A DNA stretch of 64,000 nucleotides from Bin87 sp965116785 (GTDB taxonomy: Bacteria > Chloroflexota > Dehalococcoidia > Lucifugimonadales > UBA3495), in the NCBI GenBank assembly GCA_965116785.1, contig OZ220731.1, forward strand, positions 2,542,001-2,606,000, written 5' to 3'. Positions 25,119 through 33,754 of this stretch are shown here, in pieces. Position 1 is the first letter of the stretch; every line of letters starts with the position of its first letter. Position numbers and translations under genes: made by a program. A model generated the notes under the pieces. That model was not told where the DNA came from. It searched no databases and was given only the letters and a program-made list of their open reading frames with translations.

Positions 25119-27341
25119 TCAGTCGTTCCCGACCTCCGCGGCCTCAGCAACCAGTTCCAGTTCGTCTTCGTCTTCGGGCTCGTCCGAGACGGGTTCGGGC
25201 GGATGCAACGGCAGGTCGATGGTCATCTCGGTGAACTCGCCGGGCTCCGAAACCACCAGGATCTCGCCCCCGTGGCGGCGAACGATGTCGTTGCAGATTG
25301 ACAGCCCCAGACCCGTCCCCTTGTCCGTGGGTTTGGTGGTGAAGAACGGGTTGAACATCTTCTCGATGACCTCCGGCGGCATGCCGGTGCCGTTATCCCT
25401 GATCCGGACGTGGACCCGATCTTCCTCGAGCTGGGTGGACAGCCACAGCGTTGGCGAGTAGTCGGGCTCGCCTCCGTTTTCCGCCAGCGTCATGCGCTTC
25501 TCGTTGGTTGCGTAGCAGCCGTTGTTCACTATGTTCAGGAAAACGCGGCCCAGATCCTGGGGGTTGACGTCAAGTTCGCCCATGGATTCGTCAAAGTCGT
25601 ACTGCAAGTCCAGTTGGAAGTTGGGGTCCACCGCACGGACGCTGTGGTAGGCCAGACGGGCGTGTTCGTCCAGGAGGTTGTTGATGTTGGTCAGTTGATG
25701 CCCCACCGATTCCCGGCTCATCATCAGCATGTCGTTAACGATGCGGTCAGCGCGGTCCCCGTGGGTGCGGATGCGCTCCAGGTTCTCCGTCAGGTCGCTG
25801 AAGATATCCTCCAGCACGTCGCGCTGTTCCTCGTTGAGTGGGGCGTCTTCGTTTTCTTCCAGGGTCTCCTTCATTTCTTCAAGCAGATCTTCGGAAGCCT
25901 CGGAGAAGTTCTTGACGAAGTTCAGCGGGTTCCGGATTTCGTGCGCCACTCCGGCGGTGAGCTCACCCAGCGCAGCCAGTTTTTCGCGCATCACGATCTG
26001 GCCCTGGGCGGTGTTGAGATCCGTAAGCGCCTGCTCCAGTTCTCCGTTCTTGCCCTGGAGTTCTTCGGCCAACTCCTCCACAAGGTTCAGCCGCTGGATT
26101 TCAATGGCGTGCTGACGGAACACTTCCAGCGCCGCCGCCATTTCGGCCACCTCGTCGCGACCCCTGATCTCCGCCCGGGCTTCCAGGTCTCCGCCGGCCA
26201 TCTGCCGCATCCACTGCGACAGCATCTCGATGCGATGCAGGAGGACCCGCCCCACAAACAGCCACGCGATCAGTATCGCGCCGACGACGCTGAACCCTGT
26301 GATGGCCAGCAGCAGCGTGCGACCGGTGAAAATCGCCTGATCCGAGGCCGCGGTAGCCACCTCCGCGCTGTTCCGGGCGGTCTGCACGAGGAACTCCATC
26401 TCACCCAGCAGGAGCACCGCGATGTCGTGGTTGTTGCCCAGCAACACCACCTGGAGGTCCGCCAGTTCCAACTGACGCGAGCGCAGTTCGAAACTGCTGT
26501 CATCGCTCTGCCCCAATTCCAGCAGGCGCGCGAACAGCGGCGTCAACTCCGAGTGGATTTCGGTGCCCGCCAATCGGCTCAGGTTGCGATTGATGTGGAA
26601 CACCGAGGACTCAAACCGTTCCCGCAGGGGCTCGATCAACGACGGATCGGACACGGTACCCGCGCTGGCCAGAATTTGCGTGGCAATGTTCACGTTACTC
26701 TGAAGTTCAGACAGGAAATGGAACCGGGTGAGTTCGTCTTCGGCCCGGTATGCCACCTCCTCCGTCGGCGGTTCGCCCAGGTTCCGGTAGCCGGTAACCG
26801 TATAAAACAGTTGGTCGTCCCGTGCCGGGGCGACGATGTGGTCCAGCTGGAATCGGAGATCAGTCAGTTCGGTCTGCCGTTCGTCCGACTGGTCCTCCAG
26901 GGCAAACCTCTCGGAAATACCGCTTTTCATGTCATCGATGTTGAGCACCAGCGTATCGGAGTAAGCCCGAATGCGATCAAACCGCTCTTTCTCCGACTCA
27001 CCGGCTCGATCTTCCAGGATTGACAGCTGCTCCTGGAAGGCCCGGTGCGCCTCGTTGATGCGCTCGCTGACCACCGCGACCTCTTCCGTAGTGGTGGCGG
27101 TGGGCAACGCCGCGGCGTCCGCCACCAACGCGCTGCTGAACTGCGCCACGTCAAAAGCGGCGGCCAGGTCCGGCACGCTCCGCTCATTGACCCGGTTCTG
27201 GGCGTCGCCCACCTGATCGAAGGAAAACCATCCCACCAGCGCGGCGGCGAAGGTCAGACAAACCGCGCCGCCAAGCGCCAGGTACAACTGCGAAGATATC
27301 CGATAGCGGAGTTCGAGAAATTTGGTCAATGCTGCCATCAT
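25119..27341 (-). CDS. Sensor histidine kinase with HAMP domain
   Basis: The 740-residue membrane kinase has a first membrane helix (LALGGAVCLTFAAALVGWF, about residue 25), a 300-residue outside helical sensor region, a second helix (LLLAITGFSVVGAILIAWLF, about residue 345), a HAMP domain (MAGGDLEARAEIRGRDEVAEM), and a coiled linker. The phosphoacceptor box is GVAHEIRNPLNFVKNF and the HATPase domain has N-box NIVNNGCYATNEK, G1 RDNGTGMPP and G2 GTGLGLSICND. Its ATG overlaps the stop of the substrate-binding protein gene as ATGA, so the two are coupled; the binding protein likely delivers the signal. No response regulator follows, but the receiver-PP2C protein of the same operon is a natural target. 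Confidence 0.9.
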   Translation of the reverse strand: MMAALTKFLELRYRISSQLYLALGGAVCLTFAAALVGWFSFDQVGDAQNRVNERSVPDLAAAFDVAQFSSALVADAAALPTATTTEEVAVVSERINEAHRAFQEQLSILEDRAGESEKERFDRIRAYSDTLVLNIDDMKSGISERFALEDQSDERQTELTDLRFQLDHIVAPARDDQLFYTVTGYRNLGEPPTEEVAYRAEDELTRFHFLSELQSNVNIATQILASAGTVSDPSLIEPLRERFESSVFHINRNLSRLAGTEIHSELTPLFARLLELGQSDDSSFELRSRQLELADLQVVLLGNNHDIAVLLLGEMEFLVQTARNSAEVATAASDQAIFTGRTLLLAITGFSVVGAILIAWLFVGRVLLHRIEMLSQWMRQMAGGDLEARAEIRGRDEVAEMAAALEVFRQHAIEIQRLNLVEELAEELQGKNGELEQALTDLNTAQGQIVMREKLAALGELTAGVAHEIRNPLNFVKNFSEASEDLLEEMKETLEENEDAPLNEEQRDVLEDIFSDLTENLERIRTHGDRADRIVNDMLMMSRESVGHQLTNINNLLDEHARLAYHSVRAVDPNFQLDLQYDFDESMGELDVNPQDLGRVFLNIVNNGCYATNEKRMTLAENGGEPDYSPTLWLSTQLEEDRVHVRIRDNGTGMPPEVIEKMFNPFFTTKPTDKGTGLGLSICNDIVRRHGGEILVVSEPGEFTEMTIDLPLHPPEPVSDEPEDEDELELVAEAAEVGND

Positions 27342-28684
27342 TTTTCTTCGCTCCCCAAAACGTCCTGTGGCAGGACATCCAACGGAATGTACTGACCGTC
27401 TTCACCAATCATTGTCAGGAAGACCTCATCCGACCACTGGTTTCCCTCTTCCTGGCTGAAACGCAACTCCCAACCGCTCATGTCGATGGGCTCGGCGTTC
27501 CGGAGCACGCTCAAAAAACAGGCCCGGGTTACATCGTCGCCGCACCGCTCGAGGCCGGCGATGGCGAGGCGCCCGGCCATGTATCCCTCCAGGGACACGA
27601 ACCCCGGCTCCACCTGGGGATCGTACTCTGTCAACGCTTCCTGGTAGGCGGCAACCACCGGGTTCGACGTATCTGTGGGAAACGGCACCACCTGGGTGAC
27701 AATAACACCCTTCCCGCCGGAGCCCAGCTCTTCAGCCAGGGCGTTGCTGCCCACGAACGAAACGGTCATGAACACCGGGTTCATTCCGATTTCCCGCGCC
27801 CAGGCGATGACCGCAGCCACCGGCTGGTAGGCGCCGATGACGATGACCGCTTCGGGTCGCCCTCTCCGCAAGTCGAGCAGTCCGGTCTTCACCGCAGTCG
27901 TATTGCGCTGGTACAGCCCTACGGCCACCGGTTCCCGGTGACGCCGGTGGAGCGCCGCGCTGGCGCCGTTGAACCCCGCCCTTCCGAAGGAGTCATCCTG
28001 GTACATGACCGCGATACGCTCGATGCCCAGGTCTTCGGTCAGGCGCTCTACCATCTCCTCAGTCTCCTGGTTGTAGGAAGACCTGAGGTTGATCACGCTT
28101 CGTAGATCGGGATCCCGCAGGAACGCGGCCCCAGTGAAGGGCGCGATATAGGGCACCCCAGCGGCTTCGGCTACCGGCACGGCGGAGCGAGACGTCGGGG
28201 TGCCGACCGCTCCGATCAACGCAAAAATCTCTTCTTCTTCGATTAGCTCCGTCGTGTTGGTAATGGCGAGTTCGGGCTCGTAGGTGTCGTCGCGGGTGAC
28301 CAGCTCCAATCGACGTCCGTTCACCCCGCCGGCTCGGTTGACTTCGTCGAACGCGGCTTGGATGCCGTGGTTCATGCCGGTGCCCAGTTGCCCTGCAGGG
28401 CCGGTGAACGCGGCCGACTGCCCGAAAACTATGCGGTCGTCAAATACGCCCGGGTCCTCGAGGCTAGCCGTGGATGAGAGGCTCAGGTGCTGCCGCGTCG
28501 GAGTGGGCGTGGCGGCAACCGGAGTTCCACCGTCCGCCGCATCCGCGTCCGGGCCACACGCCGCCAGCCCGAGCAGACACACGACCGTAATGGCCGAGAG
28601 TATTTTCGAGATTGGTCTGGCCCGGTACACCGACTGGCCTCTGATCTCACTGGACGACGGCGTTGCGGAGTGGAGCGTTGACAC
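27338..28684 (-). CDS. Periplasmic branched-chain-amino-acid-type binding lipoprotein
   Basis: This 448-residue protein has a lipoprotein signal (ITVVCLLGLAACG, Cys about residue 43) and a type I periplasmic binding fold of the LivJ/amide-binding family: VFGQSAAFTGPAGQLGTGMN, GIQAAFDEVNRAGGVNGRRL and the GAVGTPTSRSAVPVAEAAGV hinge region. No permease or ATPase genes of a Liv transporter are adjacent. Instead it is coupled to the histidine kinase, so it most likely acts as a ligand-sensing partner rather than a transporter subunit. The listed start is GTG at 28682-28684; a GTG 18 codons later has a better ribosome binding site (AGAGG, seven bases) and still keeps the signal. Confidence 0.87.
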   Translation of the reverse strand: MSTLHSATPSSSEIRGQSVYRARPISKILSAITVVCLLGLAACGPDADAADGGTPVAATPTPTRQHLSLSSTASLEDPGVFDDRIVFGQSAAFTGPAGQLGTGMNHGIQAAFDEVNRAGGVNGRRLELVTRDDTYEPELAITNTTELIEEEEIFALIGAVGTPTSRSAVPVAEAAGVPYIAPFTGAAFLRDPDLRSVINLRSSYNQETEEMVERLTEDLGIERIAVMYQDDSFGRAGFNGASAALHRRHREPVAVGLYQRNTTAVKTGLLDLRRGRPEAVIVIGAYQPVAAVIAWAREIGMNPVFMTVSFVGSNALAEELGSGGKGVIVTQVVPFPTDTSNPVVAAYQEALTEYDPQVEPGFVSLEGYMAGRLAIAGLERCGDDVTRACFLSVLRNAEPIDMSGWELRFSQEEGNQWSDEVFLTMIGEDGQYIPLDVLPQDVLGSEEK

Positions 28685-28744
28685 GGCAGTCTGGAAACTA
28701 CTCGCGAATCGATGCGCTCACAGTTGGGGCCGGAATCGCCAGGG

Positions 28745-29158
28745 TCACTCCGACTTGCGCTTGGTCATCGCCAGCTTGTTCTTGCCGTCCTCGCGACTGT
28801 ACCGCATGTCGTCCATCATGGTCCGCACCAGGTGAATGCCGAGCCCTCCGATGGGCCGATCACCCAGAGGAGCGGAAACATCCGGCGTCTCCTGGTCCAG
28901 CAAGGGGTTGAACGGCCGCCCGTCGTCCGAAATTTCCACCGTGACTATTTCGGCGTCAGAAGCCAGAGATATTTCGATGTCCCCGGTTGCGCCGCTGTAA
29001 TTGACGATATTGACGCCCAATTCTTCCAGTACGAGGTTCAGCTTGAAAACCAGGTCCGGCGGCCAGTTGTCGCGCTCGGCGAATTCCTCGACCGCCGCCG
29101 GGATTAGTTCGAGCTGTTCATGGTTGGGCGCAATCTTCAAAAACACGGGGGCGGTCAT
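28745..29158 (-). CDS. RsbW-like anti-sigma regulatory serine kinase
   Basis: A 137-residue HATPase_c_2 protein: FKLNLVLEELGVNIVNYSG holds the N-box with the Mg-binding Asn, ISDDGRPFNPL the G1 box and GGLGIHLVRTMMD the G2 box. Such kinases bind and inactivate a sigma factor or phosphorylate a STAS antagonist. Both an STAS protein and a PP2C phosphatase are encoded just upstream, which completes a partner-switching set. The ATG at 29156-29158 lies two bases after the stop of the phosphatase gene; a longer frame from 29191 is less likely. Confidence 0.88.
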   Translation of the reverse strand: MTAPVFLKIAPNHEQLELIPAAVEEFAERDNWPPDLVFKLNLVLEELGVNIVNYSGATGDIEISLASDAEIVTVEISDDGRPFNPLLDQETPDVSAPLGDRPIGGLGIHLVRTMMDDMRYSREDGKNKLAMTKRKSE

Positions 29159-29160
29159 GG

Positions 29161-30369
29161 TCACGTCTCGCTGCGACGGAAAGTCAGGCACGTGATATCG
29201 TCAAACTGCGCAGTATTGCCGGCGAATTGGTTCACGGCGTCAAACACGGCCTGCGTTGATGCCTCTGCTTCCCGGACCGGCTGCGCCGTAAACACGTCCT
29301 GCAGCCGCTCCATCCCGAACTCCTCTCCATCCTCATTCACCGCCTCGGTGACCCCGTCCGTGTAAAACACCACGGTATCGCCGGCCGAGATGGAAATCGT
29401 CCGCTCGTCGTAGTCCATGCCTGGCATCACTCCCAACGCGATCCCATTGGTGCCGGGCAATACCGTGGAAGTGCCGTCAACATGGGCAATGAGAGGAGCG
29501 TTGTGGCCGCCATTGGCGTAGGTCATTTCCCCGGTCGCCGGATCGTACACCGCGTAGAACAGGGTGACGAACATCATGGCGTCATTGTCCTCATACAGCA
29601 GGTTGTTGACCTCGGAAAGGACATCGCGCGGGGATTTTAGCCCCATGGCCGCGCTTTTGAGCAGCGTTCGACTGGCCATCATGAACAGCGCCGCGGGCAC
29701 TCCCTTGTCGGATACGTCCGCCACGGCCAGCCCGATTCGACCGTTGTTCAAATAGATGACATCGAAGAAGTCCCCTCCCACGACCCGGGCCGGGATCATG
29801 CTGCCGTATATCTGGAAACCGGGTTGACGAGGGAACTCCGTGGGCAGGATCGACTGTTGCATTTTGTTCGCAACGTCAAGCTCGTTTTCCAGCGCGACGA
29901 GCCGCTCGCGTGACGCCGTCGCCTCCCTCCACGCTTCGAGGTTGGTCAACGCCCGCTCGATGGTGATGCGCAAGTCTTCGAAATCGACCGGTTTGGTGAC
30001 GAAATCGAACGCTCCGAGGTTCATTGCGGAGCGGATATTTTTCATATCCCCGTAGGCGGAGATGATTACAGCGTGTATATCGGGAGCGACGTCCGGTATG
30101 TGCGACAACAACGCCAGACCATCCATCTGAGGCATATTGATGTCGGACAACACCATATCGATTTCGTCGTCTTGATTGAGAGTTTCGAGTGCTTCCACCC
30201 CATTCTGAGCGAACACGAACTGGTAGCGCCCCGAGCGAATGGCCCGCCGCATGCGCTGCAATACCAGCGGTTCAAGGTCGGGTTCGTCGTCGACCACGAG
30301 TATGCGGTATGGTCCTGACGTTTCTGCCATGATTCCATCCCTGCCGGGCGCCCGGCGCCCGATTGCCAT
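29161..30369 (-). CDS. Response-regulator PP2C phosphatase (RsbU/SpoIIE type)
   Basis: The 402-residue protein has an N-terminal receiver domain (YRILVVDDEPD with the acidic pair, phosphoacceptor Asp in MVLSDINMPQMDG, Lys in FVTKPVDF) and a short coiled linker. A SpoIIE/PP2C domain follows, with RVVGGDFFDV, LAVADVSDKGVPAALFM, YANGGHNAPL and VVFYTDGVTEAVN supplying the metal-binding Asp residues. It should dephosphorylate the STAS protein when phosphorylated by a sensor kinase, such as the one at the end of this operon. The longer start at 30367-30369 has GAGGG seven bases upstream; the ATG at 30330 is equally compatible with the domain. Length and order are standard for the family. Confidence 0.9.
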   Translation of the reverse strand: MAIGRRAPGRDGIMAETSGPYRILVVDDEPDLEPLVLQRMRRAIRSGRYQFVFAQNGVEALETLNQDDEIDMVLSDINMPQMDGLALLSHIPDVAPDIHAVIISAYGDMKNIRSAMNLGAFDFVTKPVDFEDLRITIERALTNLEAWREATASRERLVALENELDVANKMQQSILPTEFPRQPGFQIYGSMIPARVVGGDFFDVIYLNNGRIGLAVADVSDKGVPAALFMMASRTLLKSAAMGLKSPRDVLSEVNNLLYEDNDAMMFVTLFYAVYDPATGEMTYANGGHNAPLIAHVDGTSTVLPGTNGIALGVMPGMDYDERTISISAGDTVVFYTDGVTEAVNEDGEEFGMERLQDVFTAQPVREAEASTQAVFDAVNQFAGNTAQFDDITCLTFRRSET

Positions 30370-30409
30370 GAGTTTGCCCTCACGAAGCCGGTTGCCCGCA
30401 GAGGACCGA

Positions 30410-30748
30410 CTACCCCTTCAGGGCGGCGATAGCCTCGTCCTGCGACGGATGGATGGCGATGACCTGGTCGAATCCGCTGATTTCGAAAACTTCCCGTACG
30501 GTCCCCGACAACGCGCACAGCGCGAAGCCGGAATTTTGCCGCTGCAGGGTCTTCGCGGTCTGCAGAACCACCCGGAGACCCGCACTACTAATGTAAGTGA
30601 GCTTTTCCATGTCGAGGATGACCACCTGGTCGGTGGGTTCGATGGCTGCATCCAGATCTTCGAGGAAACGCTGCGCGTTGGTGCTGTCGACGCGTTCGGC
30701 AGCCTCAATGATCAAAGTGCCCTCATTCCTCTGGAATTCGATTGCCAT
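30410..30748 (-). CDS. STAS-domain anti-sigma factor antagonist
   Basis: A 112-residue single-domain protein with the STAS core VVILDMEKLTYISSAGLRVV. The second serine of YISSAGL is the conserved phosphorylation site in SpoIIAA/RsbV proteins. The start ATG at 30746-30748 has GGAG eight bases upstream, so the much longer upstream frame is not used. It is the first gene of the signalling operon and would be phosphorylated by the RsbW-like kinase and reset by the PP2C protein. Confidence 0.92.
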   Translation of the reverse strand: MAIEFQRNEGTLIIEAAERVDSTNAQRFLEDLDAAIEPTDQVVILDMEKLTYISSAGLRVVLQTAKTLQRQNSGFALCALSGTVREVFEISGFDQVIAIHPSQDEAIAALKG

Positions 30749-31014
30749 GATGCTGTCTCCTGAATTGCGCTGGAAATTATTATGACTTGGCGGCCGCGCC
30801 CGTGCGAAAGCCGCCGTCTCAAGCCTGTTTCCGGTGAATTGTATCACCGAATCGCCCCTTGTGTACCCCGCGGATTGCCAGCTTAGCGCACACATGTCTG
30901 GTTGAGATCCCCATGTTCGCGACATTGTCTCTTTGCTCCACACGGTTTGCATGCGCGCCCTCACAGGCTTGGCGTGCGCCCCGGCGTTTGCACTTCGCGC
31001 GTTGGCGATGTGCG

Positions 31015-31043
31015 TTGACGGAACCGGAATCGGCCAATAGACT
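31015..31043 (+). promoter_or_regulatory. Promoter of the UGSC selenoprotein operon
   Basis: TTGACG (31015-31020) and TAGACT (31038-31043) are 17 bases apart, ending 48 bases before the ATG at 31092. The intergenic region also separates the divergent STAS operon. Confidence 0.5.
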
Positions 31044-31091
31044 GCGTGCAATTCGAACGTCTTCAAGGCTCCGATTCGGAGGAGAACCAAG

Positions 31092-32813
31092 ATGAAGCTG
31101 CAGATCATGTCCCCGGCCGCGGCGCGCGTTGATTTCAAGGTGGCGCCGGCCGCCCGCCTGGATACCCTGGAAGGCAAAACCATCGGCCTGTACAACAACA
31201 TGACCGGCGGAGCCGACGTGGCCGTCAACCGTGTCGCCGAGCATATCGGCCGGCGTTTCTCCAACGTGCGTTTCGAGAGCTACGGAGGAAACCTGCGCGA
31301 CGGACGTCCGGCGTTGAGCCGCGGCGTGCACATCGACGACGCAGAAGCGGGACGCATCGCCAACGAGGTGGATGCCATGGTGGGCGCCGCGGCGCATTGA
31401 GGGGGCTGCACGTCGTGGCTTGCCCACGACATGGTTGCCATGGAAAAGGCCGGCGTGCCCTCCGTTGGTATCGCCGCGCGCAGTTTCGCCCGGGCCTGGC
31501 AGTCCTGCGTTGATGGCTGGGGCCAGCCCGCCACCGCTTTCGTCACCATCCCCCACGCCTGCACCGGGCAGCAGCCGGACTACATCCACAGGATGGTGGA
31601 CGAGCAGATCGACAACATCATCCTCGGCCTCACCAGGATGTCCGCGTCCGCCGACCTGTCCGGTGGCGCCAACGGCCACAGCGAGACCGACGTTTTCACC
31701 GTGGAACTGGACGACACACCCCTGGGTCTGGACGCGGTCAATCGGTTCATGGAAGAACGCGACTGGAGCGACGGCATGCCCATCGTTCCGCCCACTCCGG
31801 CCGCCGTCGAGGCCATGCTCAAGGGGACGCGCCGCGACCCGCAGGACGTGGTCATAGTCATGGAGCCGGGCTTTGGTCTGGCCACCGTGGAAAAGATCGC
31901 CATCAACGCGGTTATGGCGGGTTGCCAGCCGGCGCAGTTCCCCATCCTGCTGGCCGCGCTCGAGTGCATCGCCCAGCCGGAGATGAACCACCGGGATATG
32001 CAGGTGTCCGGCCACACCGAGGCGCCGCTGATCCTGGTCAACGGCCCCATCGCGGCCATGGCCGGCATCAACTACGGCACGTCGGCCATGGGACCGGGCG
32101 TGGTCAACAAGGCCAACACCGCCATCGGCCGCGCGCTGCGCCTCTGCCTGATCAACATTGGGTACTGCAAGGCCGGGGCCGGCGACCCCAACTTCATCGG
32201 GCTGCCCACCAAGTTCGGCATGTGCATCGCCGAGAACGAGGAAGTCAGTCCCTGGCAGCCCTACCATGTGGACAAGGGTTTCCGCCCCGACGAAAGCGCG
32301 GTGACCGTGATCACCGTAACCGGCCCCACGGACATCCTCGATGCCGGCTCCCGAAATCACGAGGACACGCTGAACAACATCGCCTCCATGATGTTCTACC
32401 GCCACGCCGGCGGTGGCAGCTGGATCAAGGGCCGCCAGTCCGCCCAGGTGGGACACACCAACCAGCGGGTCGAGTACCAGAGCCCCTATCATCCCATCAT
32501 GCTCAGCCCTTCCCGGGCGGTGATCCTGGCTGAGGCCGGTTTCAGCAAGCGCGCCACCCAGGAGTGGCTGCACGAGCACTGCCGCGCATCGTTGCGCGAC
32601 GCCATCGGCCCGGCCGGAATGCCCACCGACGCCAACGGCAAGTGGCTGCGGTATCCGGAACTTCAGCATCTCGCTGACGATCCCGACGCCACCATTCCCG
32701 CATTGGAAGATCCGGAACAGTACCTGCTGTTCGTCACGGGCGGCTCCACCCACTACGCCAACTTCTTCTACGGCACCTACGGCATCGCCACCATGCCCGT
32801 GGAGGACGTGTAG
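31092..32813 (+). CDS. UGSC-family selenoprotein (TGA read as Sec at codon 103)
   Basis: The frame runs from the ATG at 31092 (GGAGGAG seven bases upstream) to the TAG at 32813, interrupted only by a TGA at 31398-31400. Both sides are in the same frame. The TGA sits in AAH-U-GGCTSWLAHDMVAME, the place of the redox motif U-G-S-C-T-S in UGSC-family proteins, relatives of the selenoprotein subunits of glycine/sarcosine-type reductases. Reading through gives 573 residues. The upstream part has the LYNNMTGGADVAVNRVAEHI segment of the family; the downstream part continues with VPSVGIAARSF and a large C-terminal domain (YGTSAMGPGVVNKANTAIGR and others) of unknown function. Two hydrolases and a third follow in one operon. 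Sec insertion is inferred; selABCD are not in the window. Confidence 0.8.
31398..31430 (+). promoter_or_regulatory. SECIS-like hairpin directly after the in-frame TGA
   Basis: After TGA (31398-31400) come 11 bases, then a perfect 7-bp stem GTCGTGG/CCACGAC (31412-31418 and 31424-31430) with loop CTTGC. The loop lies 19-23 bases after the TGA, within the distance needed for bacterial SelB-dependent SECIS elements, and holds a G. The TGC for the Cys of U-G-G-C precedes the stem. Confidence 0.65.
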
Positions 32814-32814
32814 C

Positions 32815-33741
32815 ATGCCCCGTACACCCGCCGACCAGTACGTCACCAAGGTCCGCATGCCGGCGGACATCGACCGGTTCTGGGACGAGGTGCTGGCGGA
32901 AACCGCTCAAATCCCGTTGGAACCGGAGGTCGTTTATGACACCCTTCGGTCCACCGCGCGCATCGACGTGTATGAGGTGTTCTTCACCAGCCTCGACCAA
33001 GTTCGGATTGCGGGTTGGTACGCTGTGCCTCGCCAGCGCGAGGGTCCCTTGCCGGGCCTGATCCAGGTCCCCGGGTACAACATGGAGCCGCCGGTGCCCA
33101 AGAACTGGGCGGCCAAGGGATATGCCGCCTTCAGCGTCGCCCCTCGCGGCAAGCTGCGCAGCAACCGACAGTTCAATCCCGGCTATCCCGGCCTGCTCAC
33201 CTACGGCATGGTCGACCGGAACACCTATTCGTACCGGGGCTTCTACATGGATGCCTGCCGGGCTGTGGATTTTCTGTTGGGGCGAGATGAAGTCAACGGC
33301 GATCGCATCGGCGTCACCGGGCACAGCCAGGGCGGCGGCCTCACCGTGTCAACGGCGGCGCTGCGTCCTGAGATCAAGGCGGCGGCGGCCGGCGCGCCGT
33401 ACCTCTGCGGCTACATGGACTCCATCGATCTGACCGACGCCTACCCGTACCAGGAAATCGCCGACTACCTGCGGATATACCCCGACAGTCGGGAGCAGGT
33501 GGAGAATACGCTGGCCTACTTCGACGGAATCAACCTGGCCCACCGCATCACCTGTCCCATCATCGTCAGCGCGGGCCTGCAGGACAGCACCTGCCCGCCG
33601 GAGAGCGGCTTTGCGATGTTTGACGCCATCGCCAGCGAAGACAAGCAGATGTACGCCTATGACGGCCACGGCCACGACGCCAACAACCACGAGCACGGTG
33701 CGGTGGTGGACGCCTTCATGGCCCGCCACCTGCAGGGCTGA
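32815..33741 (+). CDS. Acetyl-xylan-esterase-type alpha/beta hydrolase
   Basis: The 308-residue protein is an alpha/beta hydrolase of the AXE1/cephalosporin-deacetylase type: VYEVFFTSLDQVRIAGWYAV, nucleophile elbow GVTGHSQGGGL with Ser near residue 170, acid in LQDSTCPPESG and His in YDGHGHDAN. The family removes acetyl or similar acyl groups from carbohydrates and other esters. No signal peptide, so cytoplasmic. The ATG lies one base after the stop of the UGSC gene and the next hydrolase follows 13 bases later. The context suggests that the set works on one catabolic substrate, but that substrate is unknown. Confidence 0.88.
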   Translation: MPRTPADQYVTKVRMPADIDRFWDEVLAETAQIPLEPEVVYDTLRSTARIDVYEVFFTSLDQVRIAGWYAVPRQREGPLPGLIQVPGYNMEPPVPKNWAAKGYAAFSVAPRGKLRSNRQFNPGYPGLLTYGMVDRNTYSYRGFYMDACRAVDFLLGRDEVNGDRIGVTGHSQGGGLTVSTAALRPEIKAAAAGAPYLCGYMDSIDLTDAYPYQEIADYLRIYPDSREQVENTLAYFDGINLAHRITCPIIVSAGLQDSTCPPESGFAMFDAIASEDKQMYAYDGHGHDANNHEHGAVVDAFMARHLQG

Positions 33742-33754
33742 TGGGTCCCACTGC

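Noticed and set aside
25410..27023. 537-residue forward frame opposite the histidine kinase
   Set aside because: The opposite strand carries all kinase motifs; this frame has none and a His/Gln-rich shadow composition.
31398..31400. Real stop splitting two genes at the UGSC locus
   Set aside because: Both halves are in one frame, the second has no ribosome binding site at its first ATG, and the TGA is at the known Sec/Cys position with a stem directly behind.
30819..32870. Reverse-strand 683-residue open frame
   Set aside because: It mirrors the UGSC-family gene. Its codons are the complement of a strongly conserved protein, and His/Gly-rich text with no family points to a shadow.
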